64,000 nt of DNA from NCBI GenBank assembly GCA_903901015.1, contig CAIUPH010000066.1, positions 1 to 64,000 of the forward strand, read 5' to 3'. Shown in pieces: positions 24,879 through 34,952 of the stretch. Origin of the DNA: Candidatus Bathyarchaeota archaeon (lineage in GTDB: Archaea; Thermoproteota; Bathyarchaeia; Bathyarchaeales; Bathycorpusculaceae). Below the pieces are notes generated by a model. It was not told where the DNA came from. It saw only the letters and a program-made list of their open reading frames with translations, and ran no database searches. Within the stretch, counting starts at the first letter, position 1. Each line of letters starts with the position of its first letter. Made by a program: the position numbers and the translations under genes.

Positions 24879-26417
24879 TTAATTTTCAGCTGTCAAACCT
24901 GCTTTTTCATCCTTAAAACCGTTTTTCGAAGTTAACTGCTTCAGGGTGCCCCTGATTTCTTCCCACACCAACCCAATCAGCTCTCTGGCTTGATGGTCAA
25001 TGAGCAGCAGCACACCAATGTAGAGTGCAAAGCCCCCGACGGCTTTCGCAATCGTATAGAGCAGCGTTGAAGTAGATGGAAGAAGGTAAAGTACGAATCC
25101 CATCAGTAACGCTGACAGGATGTATTTTGCGATGCTTTTCCACGCGACCGGTATTTTGATGGAGTGGCGCATGAAATAGTATAGTCCAAGCAGGGTTGAA
25201 ACGTGAACAGCCAAAAGAATCACAACAACCTCTACCGTTGCCTGCACAGAATCAGCACCAGGCAAACCCGTCAAAACAAAATATGCCAAAGGCACAGCAA
25301 TCGCCGCTTGAATGTAGGGGATGGTGAATACTTTGAAGATTTTGCTTCGGACAAGTTTGCGGAACGCGATTTTTCCTTCAGCGTCAAACCCCTCGACTCC
25401 CATTACGCAGTTGGAGTAAAACGCGGTAACCATCACGATTAAAGTGTCAACTGTTAATGCTATCAGCACTGGCCAGGCGACGCTGTAATCCATGTTTAGA
25501 ATCGTGAGGAAAGACATGGACATAACCATGGTGATGGCTGCAAAGGGAATCGCCAGCATCATGACTGTCCTGAACGAGACGCCGATTTGTTCATCGTTGC
25601 AGCTTTTAGCTAAAAGTTTAGGGTACAATGCGAACGCCAAAGAATTTGCGTAACTAATTATCACCGTGAAAGTGAGGGCAGCTTGATAGTACGCTCGTGC
25701 GCCTGACCCTCCGTACAGGAAAAGCAGGATAAACACAAAGGACAGCAATTGCCCGCCTACGGCGTTGTAAACTATTGCCGGTGACCCCTTAATCCATTCT
25801 TTAAGGTAGCCCCAATGCACTTTTTGTTTAAGGTAACTTCTTAGAATGTAAATGTAGAAGAATACCTGAACTACGCAGGACACTACTAAGCCCAGTATGG
25901 CGCCGAGGAACAATTGCTTAAAACCTAAAATCACGACCAAAGCAATACTAACCTTAACTATTTCCTCAATCATTAAGCCGTACCCAACAAACTGGGGCTT
26001 TACGCACTGCAGTATACTCTCAAAAATTGTGATTGAGTAAAAAGTCAAGATGTAGAAGCCTGCGATAAGGTAGATTGGCAGGTAACTGCTGGTTCCTATG
26101 GCGTTTGAAATCAGGAATATGACGGGGAAATAGATTATGGTTGATGCAAGAGCTATGGTCAGGTGGGCGGAAACGCTGGTTTTAACTGCGCCTTCTTTTC
26201 CCCGAGCCACAAACCTGGTTGCCCAGAACGGTATCACAGGGTTTAAAAGCATAAAGTAACCCGTGTAATCAAAAATGTTTGTCCAAACGTTAAATTGATC
26301 AGTGGTCATGTTTCTGGTTAGAAGGAGCGTAAATACAAGTCCAGTGATTAAGCTCAAGATTTGGGTTGTGAACACGACGAACCCGCTGTATCTTAGCCTG
26401 ACTTGATGGGTTTCCAC
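24879..26417 (-). CDS. Polysaccharide flippase-like membrane protein (MOP superfamily)
   Basis: This 512-aa protein has about 12-14 membrane helices spread evenly along its length. It opens with QILSLITGLVFTLLLTRNMT and DQFNVWTNIFDYTGYFMLL, the usual start of Wzx/RfbX-type lipid-linked oligosaccharide flippases. The family moves lipid-linked glycans across the membrane, in archaea often for S-layer N-glycosylation. The gene stands alone and no glycosyltransferase is adjacent. Substrate cannot be inferred. Confidence 0.82.
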   Translation of the reverse strand: METHQVRLRYSGFVVFTTQILSLITGLVFTLLLTRNMTTDQFNVWTNIFDYTGYFMLLNPVIPFWATRFVARGKEGAVKTSVSAHLTIALASTIIYFPVIFLISNAIGTSSYLPIYLIAGFYILTFYSITIFESILQCVKPQFVGYGLMIEEIVKVSIALVVILGFKQLFLGAILGLVVSCVVQVFFYIYILRSYLKQKVHWGYLKEWIKGSPAIVYNAVGGQLLSFVFILLFLYGGSGARAYYQAALTFTVIISYANSLAFALYPKLLAKSCNDEQIGVSFRTVMMLAIPFAAITMVMSMSFLTILNMDYSVAWPVLIALTVDTLIVMVTAFYSNCVMGVEGFDAEGKIAFRKLVRSKIFKVFTIPYIQAAIAVPLAYFVLTGLPGADSVQATVEVVVILLAVHVSTLLGLYYFMRHSIKIPVAWKSIAKYILSALLMGFVLYLLPSTSTLLYTIAKAVGGFALYIGVLLLIDHQARELIGLVWEEIRGTLKQLTSKNGFKDEKAGLTAEN

Positions 26418-26526
26418 AAGTTTTCCTACTTTACGATGTTTTAAGTTCTAATGGATAAACAAAGCTTTAGATATACTATTTCCCAAATCAAAAAAAAGCC
26501 TGAAAAATAAGAAAAAGCGGCTGAAT

Positions 26527-28008
26527 TTACCCCTTCACAACCGCTAACGGAACAAGCCTTGCAACTTTGGTTGCAATCCCAACCTTGTCGCTCACATCCG
26601 CAACCATATCCACATTCTTGTAAGCTGGGTCAGCTTCTTCAGCTAAGACTGATGCGCTTTGCGCTCGAACCACGATGCCGCGTTTCTCCAAGGCTGATTT
26701 TATGTCTCCGCCCCAGAACTGGCGTTTGGCGGCTGAACGACTCATCATTCTGCCCGCGCCATGCGCTGTTGAGCCAAACGTCAAATCCATCGCTTTCTGC
26801 GAGCCGACCAGAACCCAGGAGCTTGTACCCATGCTTCCTGGGATAAGCACTGGTTGCCCTTCACTGCGGTAATCGTCTGGAACATCAGGGTGTCCTGCTG
26901 GGAAAGCGCGTGTTGCGCCTTTGCGGTGGACCCAAACTTTTTTCTTCACGCCATCGCCGACGTCGTGGGTTTCTAATTTAGCGATGTTGTGGGCGACGTC
27001 GTAAACGAGTTTTAATCCGAATTTTTCTGCGTCTTGACCGTAAATCTGCTGGAAACTCTGGCGAACCCAATGCATGATTGCCTGGCGGTTTGCGAACGCA
27101 TAGTTGACTGCGCAAGCCATGGCTTCGATGTAGTCTTTGGCTTCACTGCTGTTTCCTGGGGCACAGGATAGTTCGCGGTCGGGCAATGAGATTTTGTATT
27201 TCTGCACAGCATGCTCCATGACCCTGAGGTAGTCAGAGCACACTTGGTGACCGTAACCCCTTGAGCCACAATGGATCATAACCATAACTTGACCCTCATG
27301 GGTAATCCCGAAGGCTTTGGCGGTTTTCGAGTTGAAGATTTTGTCAACTTTTTGGATTTCAAGAAAATGGTTTCCTGAACCCAACGTGCCAATCTGGGTT
27401 AAGCCGCGGTTTTTCGCGGTGTTCGAAACCTTGTCTGGGTTAGCATTTTTCATACGACCATTTTCTTCACAGTGGTCTGCGTCTTCTGACCAGCCCAGTC
27501 CGCGGTCGATAAGCCACTGTACGCCTTCAGTGACTAGTTTTTCTAGGTCGCTGTTGGATATGGTGAAGTCTTTTCTGCGGCTGCCGAGTCCCGAGGGAAC
27601 GTTGCGGAAGATTGCTTCTGCCAGCGGCGCAAGTTTGGGACGCACATCTTTTTCTGACAGCGTGGTTGATAGGAGCCGTACGCCGCAGTTGATGTCGTAG
27701 CCGACTCCGCCTGGGCTGATGACGCCGTCTTCGTAGTCGGTTGCTGCTACGCCGCCGATGGGAAAACCATAGCCTTCATGACCATCGGGCAATGTAATTG
27801 CGTGTTTGTAGATACCTGGTAACTGGGAAACGTTTGAGCACTGCCAAAGTGTGCGGTCAGTCTGCATCTTCTCAAGAAGCGCCTGATTAGCAAAAACCAT
27901 GCCTGGAACCCTCATCTCAGGCTTGTACTGTGGAATTTTCCACATGTAATCATTAACTTTCTCTATTGGAACCCGTTCTGGAGCTGCCCTGCTTTCACTT
28001 TCGCCCAA
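26527..28008 (-). CDS. rtcB: RtcB tRNA-splicing ligase
   Basis: This 493-aa RtcB joins 2',3'-cyclic phosphate and 5'-OH RNA ends, the ligation step of archaeal tRNA splicing. Visible features are LPDGHEGYGFPIGGVAA, the metal-binding Cys in YDINCGVRLL, GSGNHFLE, HCGSRGYGH and the guanylated His in STAHGAGRMMSRS. The protein is uninterrupted; no intein is present. The N-terminal IEKVNDYMWKIPQYKPEMRV is conserved in the family, so the TTG at 28008 is retained. Its protein cofactor archease is encoded 2.4 kb away on the same strand (30423-30872). Confidence 0.95.
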   Translation of the reverse strand: MGESESRAAPERVPIEKVNDYMWKIPQYKPEMRVPGMVFANQALLEKMQTDRTLWQCSNVSQLPGIYKHAITLPDGHEGYGFPIGGVAATDYEDGVISPGGVGYDINCGVRLLSTTLSEKDVRPKLAPLAEAIFRNVPSGLGSRRKDFTISNSDLEKLVTEGVQWLIDRGLGWSEDADHCEENGRMKNANPDKVSNTAKNRGLTQIGTLGSGNHFLEIQKVDKIFNSKTAKAFGITHEGQVMVMIHCGSRGYGHQVCSDYLRVMEHAVQKYKISLPDRELSCAPGNSSEAKDYIEAMACAVNYAFANRQAIMHWVRQSFQQIYGQDAEKFGLKLVYDVAHNIAKLETHDVGDGVKKKVWVHRKGATRAFPAGHPDVPDDYRSEGQPVLIPGSMGTSSWVLVGSQKAMDLTFGSTAHGAGRMMSRSAAKRQFWGGDIKSALEKRGIVVRAQSASVLAEEADPAYKNVDMVADVSDKVGIATKVARLVPLAVVKG

Positions 28009-28053
28009 AAATCTTCACCGTCACAACAAAAGAGGAAAGAGACTATAAAACGT

Positions 28054-28965
28054 TTATGAACCCTGTTTTTGCTTGGCGGCTTCAACAAAGCCTCTTACGC
28101 AGTTTTCCAACACGGTTTTTGAGTAAATGCGATGAGACTTCACGAAGTCTGCAACCAAACTCATTGCTTTGTCTTGGGCGATGATTTGGGCTTGAATCTG
28201 CTCGAAACTCCAGTTTTTCTTCACACCGTCTTCTGCGATTTCTGCCCAAAGTTGAAGCTGCAGCTTGTAGTCTTTGAGGTGCTGCACAGCGTCGCCAGCC
28301 TTTCCGAAATGGCTAAAATACAGCGCAGTAGGGTTTAGGTTAATCAGCTTGTATAGGGAAGCCAACGCGGCATCCATATAGAAGGGTGGCGGCGTAGTTG
28401 GAACCACAACGTCGAACTCTGGAAGATACGTGCCAGCGGCATCGCCCGGGAAGACTCCGCCATTGAACGATTCTTGGAAACTCAGGTTGTGCGAAGCATG
28501 ACCTACAGTTTCCGTGACAGTTAATTTTGCATCATCACCTAAATCAAACGTGCCTTCGGTCATGGGAATTATGCGGTCTTTGGATACGGGTTCGGGTTTG
28601 CCGAAGACTTCGCTCACGAACCCCAAGACTTTCTGGGAGGATGTCCAGAGCCGTTCGGGGTCAACCATGTGCGGCATTCCTCGGGGGTGCACGATGACTT
28701 TGGCGTTTGGCAGGAACTTTAGCAGTGTGCCTACGCCGCCGCCGTGGTCCAAGTGGATATGGGTGACAGCGACGTATTCCACGTCCTCAAACGGTACATT
28801 GAGCTCCCGTAAGCCAGCGAGCAGGTTTGGCACTGAATTAGTCGGGCCAGATTCCACGAGGAAGGGCTTTTTGCCTTTTATCACGTAGCTGCAGATGAGG
28901 TTTTTGAAGCCGCCAGTGTTGAGTTCGACTTGGTAGAGGTTTTTCCCAATTTCCTTGGTGTGCAA
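28054..28965 (-). CDS. Metallo-beta-lactamase-fold hydrolase
   Basis: This 303-aa MBL-fold protein has the metal motif THIHLDHGGG near residue 68, GHASHNL near residue 160 and FPGDAAG further on. A final YFSHFGKAGD carries the last His. The spacing matches glyoxalase II-like and SoxH-type hydrolases. It has a roughly 60-residue helical C-terminal extension. The substrate cannot be deduced. It is 45 bp from rtcB on the same strand and may be cotranscribed with it. Confidence 0.85.
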   Translation of the reverse strand: MHTKEIGKNLYQVELNTGGFKNLICSYVIKGKKPFLVESGPTNSVPNLLAGLRELNVPFEDVEYVAVTHIHLDHGGGVGTLLKFLPNAKVIVHPRGMPHMVDPERLWTSSQKVLGFVSEVFGKPEPVSKDRIIPMTEGTFDLGDDAKLTVTETVGHASHNLSFQESFNGGVFPGDAAGTYLPEFDVVVPTTPPPFYMDAALASLYKLINLNPTALYFSHFGKAGDAVQHLKDYKLQLQLWAEIAEDGVKKNWSFEQIQAQIIAQDKAMSLVADFVKSHRIYSKTVLENCVRGFVEAAKQKQGS

Positions 28966-29095
28966 ATGTTTCCCTCGATTTGATGATAATAGATGATTGG
29001 TTGAGGCATAAATATTTCCGATTAAGACACGATTTATGCCTGCTTTGCAAAGCTTAAATTCACATGACCAACAATCAGACTATGGAGGAATTAGG

Positions 29096-29191
29096 TTGCC
29101 GAAGAAAAAGGAAGTAGCTATTTCAAGTGAACCAGTCTACAAGAGTCCTCCTGCAAAGGTAATTAAGAATCCGAAAAAACCAGTAAAGTAA
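29096..29191 (+). CDS. 31-aa basic peptide gene
   Basis: This ORF is below the track cutoff. TTG 29096 is preceded by GGAGGA at optimal spacing (6 nt), and a TATA-like CTTAAATT lies about 40 nt upstream. It encodes MPKKKEVAISSEPVYKSPPA and a Lys/Pro-rich end, finishing at TAA 29189-29191. The strong ribosome binding site for so short an ORF suggests it is real. Function is unknown; a basic disordered peptide might bind nucleic acid. Confidence 0.5.
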   Translation: MPKKKEVAISSEPVYKSPPAKVIKNPKKPVK

Positions 29192-29742
29192 GGCGCTTAT
29201 GCGTTTAGTGCGTCAATTTACCTCTATTTTCTAAGGTCTATCTGCGTTATGGGCTGTATTGAATTAACACTACCTTTAATGCTACACACAATGGATATTT
29301 GAGTTTGCCGTTGTTGTTTTTCGCAAAACAATACAACTCGCGCCCCCTCAAACGCCTTAAACAAAGTGGCATGTCGGTCGTCTGTGGCGTGATTTTTCGG
29401 TTTGTTGTTTAGTTGGTGAGATATGGGTGAATTTTGTTGATTGGGCTATCTGGTGCCCGACTTGCATTGTGTGTTCTTTGCTGTTCAAGATTCTTGTGGA
29501 GAAAAAAACTGTCGATATGTTGCTTTCACAACCACACCGTGAGCGCTTCAACATAGAACCATGCAGAGCATGTGATAGAAAATGATTATCTCACATTGAA
29601 ACAGAAGCAGAAAAATGTTGCTAACACAAAACAGGATGCAGGTACCAAGCAGTCTTGTGGCACCCTCAAAATCGTCCCGCCCACATAAAGAATCTAAAAG
29701 AAGCTCAAGCAACGATAAAACTTAATTATCAATTGCTCATGT
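29192..29742. other. Long intergenic region with divergent repeat-like segment
   Basis: No convincing gene is seen; the minus-strand ORF 29357-29554 lacks protein-like features. The segment 29440-29575 resembles the dispersed repeat in the orientation of the 58.3-kb copy: TTGTGTGTTCTTTGCTGTTC matches its TTGTGTTTTCTTTACTGTTT. The block TTCAACATAGAACC is the reverse complement of part of the 44.1-kb copy. The rest shows no structure I can name. Confidence 0.4.
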
Positions 29743-29772
29743 ATGAAAAGACATCTAAAGGTGAAATCAAAG

Positions 29773-30426
29773 TTGAAAGCTATTATCTTTGGTGCGCCAG
29801 GCGCAGGAAAAGGCACGTATTCCTCAAGGCTTCAAGCTAAACTTGGTGTCGACGTTATTGCAATGGGCGATATCTTCCGCGAATCCGTTAAACAAAACTC
29901 TGTGTTGGGCAAAAAAGTAAAGAGCTACGTTGAAAAAGGCGCTCTGGTGCCAGACGATGTCGTCGTTGAAGTGCTTAAAGACCGCTTAAACAAAGTTCCC
30001 AAAGGCAAAGGCTTCCTACTCGACGGTTTCCCACGCACGCTAGATCAGGCAAAAACCCTCGAAGGCATCACAGGCATCGACGTGATTCTGCTGCTCGATG
30101 TCCCAGACGAAATCATAATTCAAAGATTATCTTCACGGCGCATATGCAAGAAATGCGGAGACGTCTACAACATACGCTTCCTCAAATCCAAAGTGGAAGG
30201 CGTCTGCGACAAATGCGGCGGAGAACTCTACCAACGAGCCGACGACAACCCAGAAGTAATCAAAAACCGTCTGCAAGTCTACAAGAACCAAACCGAACCG
30301 CTAATCGCTTATTACACGAAAAAGAAGATACCCTTCGTCATCTCGGGCACAAAATCGCTCGATTCACCGCCAGACCCAATGGTCGCTAAAATGCTCGAGG
30401 ACCTAAAGAAGCTTAAACTTGCTTAG
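29773..30426 (+). CDS. adk: Adenylate kinase
   Basis: This adenylate kinase of about 217 aa interconverts ATP, ADP and AMP. The P-loop is FGAPGAGKGTYSSRL at the very start, AMP binding is at MGDIFRE and LLDGFPRT, and the LID has a zinc site with CKKC and CDKC. It is the long, bacterial-type enzyme rather than the trimeric archaeal type. The track starts at ATG 29743, but GGTGA 8 nt before TTG 29773 and the P-loop position favour the TTG. The 3' end overlaps archease by 4 bp on the opposite strand. Confidence 0.93.
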   Translation: MKAIIFGAPGAGKGTYSSRLQAKLGVDVIAMGDIFRESVKQNSVLGKKVKSYVEKGALVPDDVVVEVLKDRLNKVPKGKGFLLDGFPRTLDQAKTLEGITGIDVILLLDVPDEIIIQRLSSRRICKKCGDVYNIRFLKSKVEGVCDKCGGELYQRADDNPEVIKNRLQVYKNQTEPLIAYYTKKKIPFVISGTKSLDSPPDPMVAKMLEDLKKLKLA

Positions 30427-30872
30427 ATGTCGAGGATAAACTCCAAAATAACCCTGTCCGGTTCACGGATAATCACCATCAGGTGGTAAGTGATTGCTTT
30501 CACACCCACCTTTTGAGGGTGTTTTTTAGGGTCGTATTTTTCTCCCCAAATCTTCGCTTTTATTTTGAAGATATCAGCGGTTTCTTTCCAGCTGGTTATC
30601 TGGAATTTTGAGTAGAGCATGTTTTCGGTTTCAAACTTCACCAGCAACGCTTCAAGCCAGCTGTAGAGGAGCGCATATTGGTCTTCGGCTTCAACTTCGA
30701 GGGTTTCTTCTTGTGCCTGCGCGATTTTAGTGGTGTCAGTCATGGTTTCAAACATCGAGAGCGCTGCGTTTTCGTAGGCTTCCTCCATGTTTTTGCCGTG
30801 TGCTCGAACGTAGACGTCGGCTGTGTGTTCCAGAAATTCGAATCTTCCAGCGAATTTATCGGGTTTACTCAT
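30423..30872 (-). CDS. Archease, RtcB cofactor
   Basis: This 149-aa archease begins with the diagnostic FEFLEHTADVYVRAHGKNME. It ends with the acidic/hydrophobic strand pair AITYHLMVIIREPDRVILEF and DI. Archease promotes guanylation and turnover of RtcB. In this window RtcB lies at 26527-28008 on the same strand but separated by other genes. The metal-binding Asp/His residues near the N-terminus (HTAD) and the C-terminal Asp are present. Confidence 0.93.
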   Translation of the reverse strand: MSKPDKFAGRFEFLEHTADVYVRAHGKNMEEAYENAALSMFETMTDTTKIAQAQEETLEVEAEDQYALLYSWLEALLVKFETENMLYSKFQITSWKETADIFKIKAKIWGEKYDPKKHPQKVGVKAITYHLMVIIREPDRVILEFILDI

Positions 30873-30929
30873 GTAAAGACCAACAATAGATAGAAGGGGA
30901 GAATAAAAAACAATTGCAATAAAGAGAGT

Positions 30930-31973
30930 TTAGAAGTATTCTTTGGCGTTTTGGATGGCGGCGGCTGTTAGTTTTGCGCAGTTCTCGATGTCTTTTAGGC
31001 TAAGCATTCCCACTGGGCTATGAATGTAGCGTGTGGCGATGGAGACGTTTCCGCTTGGGATACCCTGGCGGGTGATGGAGATTCTTGCTGCATCCGTGCT
31101 GCCAAGCAATCCTGATTCGAGTTGGAACGGGATTTTCTGTGTTTCCGCCGTTTCCATGAGCCACCGCAGAATCTTGGGGTGCGTGATTAATCCTGAGTCG
31201 GAAATGGTGAGTGCTGGTCCCTTGCCCATCTTTACGGTGGTGTCGAATTCCCGCACGCCCGGAACATCGCCTGCAATAGTAACGTCTAAGGCTATGGCGA
31301 GGTCTGGGTCAACACCGAAGGCCGCCGTAGCTGCACCGCGTAAACCGACTTCTTCCTGAACCGTGCCGACGGCGCAGACGGTGCAATCGGTTTTCTCGAG
31401 CAGTTTGAGAGTTTCAACCATAGTTAAGCATCCAGCGCGGTTATCAAATGCTTTGCCGATGGCTACGTCTTTGCCCAGGTTGACATATTTTATGTCGAAA
31501 GCCACTACATCCCCGATTGATATGCCCATTTTGGCGGCGTCTTCTTTGCTTTCTGCGCCAATGTCGATGAAGAGGTCGTCGTACGCGAGGATCTTTTTGC
31601 GTTCCTCTTCTTTCTGGATATGCGGCGGTTTAGAGCCAATTATCCCTGGCAACTGCCCTTTGCGAGTGTACACCATGACTTTTTGGGCTGGCAAAATGCG
31701 GTCGTCGATTCCGCCCATCTTGCTGAACTGGAGAAAACCGTCTTTCGTGATTGTCTTCACCATTAAGCCGACTTCATCCATGTGGGCTGCCAACATGATT
31801 TTTGGCGAGCCTGATTTGCCTTTTTTGATGGCTATGACGTTGTCCATCTTATCCACTTGGATTTCATCTGCGTATGGGGTCATGAGTTGAATCATCAAGT
31901 TTCTAACTTGTTCTTCTCTGCCTGTTACTCCACAGGCGTTTGAGAGTTTTTCTAAGTTTGTATTTATGGACAA
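30930..31973 (-). CDS. M42-family aminopeptidase
   Basis: This is a co-catalytic zinc aminopeptidase of family M42 (TET type), about 347 aa. Metal and catalytic residues are visible in AAHMDEVG, FDNRAGC, VQEEVGLRGA (catalytic Glu), ALDVTIAGD and RYIHSPVG. TET peptidases form dodecamers that degrade peptides released by the proteasome. The track start at 32084 adds 37 unlikely residues. TTG 31973 with AAGG upstream gives MSINTNLEKLSNACGVTG and the usual family length. Confidence 0.9.
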   Translation of the reverse strand: MSINTNLEKLSNACGVTGREEQVRNLMIQLMTPYADEIQVDKMDNVIAIKKGKSGSPKIMLAAHMDEVGLMVKTITKDGFLQFSKMGGIDDRILPAQKVMVYTRKGQLPGIIGSKPPHIQKEEERKKILAYDDLFIDIGAESKEDAAKMGISIGDVVAFDIKYVNLGKDVAIGKAFDNRAGCLTMVETLKLLEKTDCTVCAVGTVQEEVGLRGAATAAFGVDPDLAIALDVTIAGDVPGVREFDTTVKMGKGPALTISDSGLITHPKILRWLMETAETQKIPFQLESGLLGSTDAARISITRQGIPSGNVSIATRYIHSPVGMLSLKDIENCAKLTAAAIQNAKEYF

Positions 31974-32149
31974 TGAGAACGCCTTCTTTGTGTTCGATAT
32001 GAATTCTGAGGGCGTGGTTAATAAACGGTTGCGGTTCAAATCGCCGTCATCAAACGACGTTTCTTTTCTGCAGAGCAATAACAACAGTTTCTAAGCAATG
32101 CAGATATAAGGAAGTCTAACAATATGAACGGCTAAGAAGTGTCACAGTT

Positions 32150-32329
32150 ATGTCAGAAAAATTGACTTTAACTACATGTACCAGTTGCGGTAAACCAATC
32201 CCACCAGGCAGCGAATCCACAAAGTTCTTGTGCCCAAACTGCGGAGACATCCAGATTAAACGCGACGGTAAATGCCGCAAATTCGGACGCCTCTACAAAT
32301 GCCCCAAATGCGGTTTTCAAGGACCATAA
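32150..32329 (+). CDS. Archaeal zinc-ribbon protein (DUF1610-like), 59 aa
   Basis: This gene is just below the ORF-track cutoff. ATG 32150 to TAA 32329 encodes 59 aa with four CxxC-type pairs or singles: CTSCGKPI, CPNCGD, GKCRKFG and CPKCGFQGP. It matches the small zinc-ribbon protein that commonly precedes aEF1-beta in archaea, from memory. The next gene, aEF1-beta, begins 12 bp downstream, so the two are one operon with a translation link. Confidence 0.85.
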   Translation: MSEKLTLTTCTSCGKPIPPGSESTKFLCPNCGDIQIKRDGKCRKFGRLYKCPKCGFQGP

Positions 32330-32341
32330 AGGCGCATAGAA

Positions 32342-32620
32342 ATGGGCAGCGTACTAGTTACCTACAAAGTTTTTCCAGAAGATATCTTACCGAACTTCGA
32401 TGACCTTAAAACCAAAATCAAAGCCATCTTGCCTGAATTCGCAGGAATCGAAGGATGGGGCGAAGAACCAGTCGCATTCGGACTCGTAGCACTTCTAGTT
32501 CAAATCAAATATCCCGAGGACAAAACTGGACTCGTCGATGAATTCGAAGAAAAACTCTCAAAAATCCAGGGCGTCAGCCAAGCACAGACCTTCCAGATAC
32601 GCAGAACCAGCCGCGATTAA
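32342..32620 (+). CDS. ef1b: Translation elongation factor aEF-1 beta
   Basis: This 92-aa protein is archaeal EF-1 beta, the nucleotide-exchange factor for aEF-1 alpha. It is at the normal length for the archaeal single-domain form. Typical stretches are VTYKVFPEDI at the N-terminus, FGLVALLVQIKYPED and GVSQAQTFQIRR at the C-terminus. ATG 32342 begins after the zinc-ribbon gene with a 12-bp gap. Confidence 0.93.
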   Translation: MGSVLVTYKVFPEDILPNFDDLKTKIKAILPEFAGIEGWGEEPVAFGLVALLVQIKYPEDKTGLVDEFEEKLSKIQGVSQAQTFQIRRTSRD

Positions 32621-32693
32621 ACGGCTAAACAATAAAAAACCCATCATTCATCTCTTTATTTGCAACTGAACGTCTTGGCGCTTACACTTTAAA

Positions 32694-32703
32694 GTTTATA
32701 TAG
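32694..32703 (+). promoter_or_regulatory. TATA box for CDC48 gene
   Basis: GTTTATATAG lies about 66-75 nt before the ATG at 32769, allowing a leader of roughly 40 nt that carries an AGGAG site. Confidence 0.5.
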
Positions 32704-32768
32704 GAATAACCGCTTTTTCAAACACACATCCCCAATCAGAACTCAGGATTATTTAGGAGAAATTCTAC

Positions 32769-34940
32769 ATGAGCGAAGTACAACTACGCGTTGGAGACGC
32801 ACGGCAAAGAGATGTCGGCAGAGGAATCGCCCGCATTGACCAGCGAACCATGCAGAAGCTTGGCATAAGCGCTGGAGATGTAATTGAAATCGTGAATAAA
32901 CGCACCACCTCCGCCATTGCTTGGCCAGCCTACAGTGAAGACCAGAACCGCGACATCATCCGCATCGACGGCTTCACCCGCAAGAACAGCGGAGTCGCCA
33001 TAAACGAATACGTGGTCATACGCCCCGCAAAAGTCAAAACCGCACTTGCAATCACACTTGCACCCGTTGACATGCGCCTCAACGTAGACGAAGACTTCAC
33101 CAACTTCGTTAAAAACCGCCTCATGGAAAGAACCCTAGTTGAAGGCGACACAACCTTAGTCATGATGCTGGGACACGCCATACCATTCACAGTTTCAAAA
33201 ACCCGTCCGCACGGCATCATAAAAGTAACCGCTGAATCACGACTCACAATTCTAAACGAGCCAGCACCCGAAGGCAAAGGCTTACCACGAACAAACTACG
33301 AAGACATCGGAGGACTCCAAACGGAAATCCAGCGCGTCCGAGAAATGGTCGAGCTGCCTCTTCGTCACCCCGAACTCTTCCAGCGCCTAGGCATTGACCC
33401 GCCAAAGGGTGTGCTGCTTCACGGTCCACCTGGCTGCGGAAAAACCCTCTTAGCCCGAGCGGTCGCTAACGAGTCGGAAGCCAACTTCTACAGCATCAAC
33501 GGACCCGAAATCATGAGTAAATTCTACGGAGAATCCGAAGCGCGGCTCCGAGAGATTTTCCAGCAAGCCCAACAGAACGCTCCAAGCATCATCTTCGTTG
33601 ATGAACTAGACGCCATTGCACCTAAACGTGAAGAAGTCACGGGTGAAGTGGAAAGACGCGTTGTTGCACAGCTCCTCGCATTGATGGATGGCTTGTCGGG
33701 TAGAGGAAACGTCATAGTTATAGGCGCAACCAACAGACCGGGAGCACTTGACCCAGCGCTGCGTAGACCAGGACGATTTGACCGTGAAATAGAAATAGGT
33801 GTTCCAGACAAGAAAGGACGCTACGAAGTCCTCCAAATACACACACGCGGCATGCCATTATCTGAAGATGTTGATCTTCCGAAGCTCTCTGGCATGACTC
33901 ACGGCTACACAGGCGCTGACTTATCCGCGCTTGGCAGAGAAACCGCCATGAAAGCACTCCGCAGATACCTGCCACAGATCAATCTCGAAGAAGAACGCAT
34001 CCCGCCCGCAGTTCTTGAGAAAATGGAAGTTACAATGGATGATTTTCTAGGAGCCTACAAAGAAGTCACACCAACCGCAATGCGTGAAGTCTACATCGAA
34101 GTCACCACGGTTCACTGGGACGATGCAGGCGGACTTGACGACGTAAAACAGCGCCTCAAAGAAGCAGTAGAATGGCCCATCAAGAGCCCGGAAATATTCA
34201 CCAAACTCGGAATCAGACCGCCCAAAGGTATCCTGCTCTATGGTCCACCTGGCTGCGGAAAAACCCTCTTAGCCCGCGCCGTCGCAACCGAAAGCGAAGC
34301 CAACTTCATATCAATCAAAGGCCCCGAAGTGTTCAGCAAATGGGTCGGCGAATCAGAAAAAGCAATCCGCGAAGTATTCCGCAAAGCACGTATGGCTGCA
34401 CCAGCAGTAATATTCCTCGACGAAATCGACTCTCTTACGCCAAAACGCGGGATGGGTATGTCTGATAGCGGCGTTTCAGAACGCGTCATCAGCCAGCTGC
34501 TCACAGAAATGGATGGCATAACAACGCTCCAAGACATCGTGATTATCGCTGCCACTAACCGCCCTGACATGGTTGATTCCGCAGTGCTACGCCCTGGACG
34601 CTTTGACAGGTTAATCTATGTGCCTGAACCCGACGAGAAGAGCCGTATGCAAATCCTCAAAATATACACTAAATGCATGCCTATCTGCAAAGACGTCGAC
34701 TTAGCCCAGCTAACCACCGCGACCAAGTACTATTCTGGCGCTGACATAGAATCTCTCTGCCGAGAAGCCGCAATGCACGCACTAAGAAAAGATGTTAACT
34801 CCACTGAAGTCACGATGAAGGATTTCCAGGATGCATTAAAAGAGATGGGTCCATCGATTACGCCTGACATGGAAAAATGGTACAAGAGCTTCATGCAGCA
34901 AATCCGACAAGTACAAAAGCCACAAACCCCAGTTGCATAG
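32769..34940 (+). CDS. CDC48/VCP AAA ATPase
   Basis: This 723-aa protein is archaeal CDC48 (VAT). The N domain (about 1-180) has the double-psi barrel opening [20 protein letters not shown]1 and D2 each carry GPPGCGKT with Walker B boxes FVDELDA and FLDEIDS, plus two SRH segments ([20 protein letters not shown] and [20 protein letters not shown]). It unfolds proteins for the proteasome. A partial proteasome beta gene lies at the end of the window. AGGAG precedes ATG 32769. Confidence 0.95.
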   Translation: MSEVQLRVGDARQRDVGRGIARIDQRTMQKLGISAGDVIEIVNKRTTSAIAWPAYSEDQNRDIIRIDGFTRKNSGVAINEYVVIRPAKVKTALAITLAPVDMRLNVDEDFTNFVKNRLMERTLVEGDTTLVMMLGHAIPFTVSKTRPHGIIKVTAESRLTILNEPAPEGKGLPRTNYEDIGGLQTEIQRVREMVELPLRHPELFQRLGIDPPKGVLLHGPPGCGKTLLARAVANESEANFYSINGPEIMSKFYGESEARLREIFQQAQQNAPSIIFVDELDAIAPKREEVTGEVERRVVAQLLALMDGLSGRGNVIVIGATNRPGALDPALRRPGRFDREIEIGVPDKKGRYEVLQIHTRGMPLSEDVDLPKLSGMTHGYTGADLSALGRETAMKALRRYLPQINLEEERIPPAVLEKMEVTMDDFLGAYKEVTPTAMREVYIEVTTVHWDDAGGLDDVKQRLKEAVEWPIKSPEIFTKLGIRPPKGILLYGPPGCGKTLLARAVATESEANFISIKGPEVFSKWVGESEKAIREVFRKARMAAPAVIFLDEIDSLTPKRGMGMSDSGVSERVISQLLTEMDGITTLQDIVIIAATNRPDMVDSAVLRPGRFDRLIYVPEPDEKSRMQILKIYTKCMPICKDVDLAQLTTATKYYSGADIESLCREAAMHALRKDVNSTEVTMKDFQDALKEMGPSITPDMEKWYKSFMQQIRQVQKPQTPVA

Positions 34941-34952
34941 GAAGGATGTTTT

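Noticed and set aside
26527-28008. Intein in RtcB
   Set aside because: RtcB is a known intein site but the length and motifs are continuous here.
29357-29554. 65-aa minus-strand ORF
   Set aside because: No ribosome site or protein-like pattern; it overlaps a divergent repeat-like segment.
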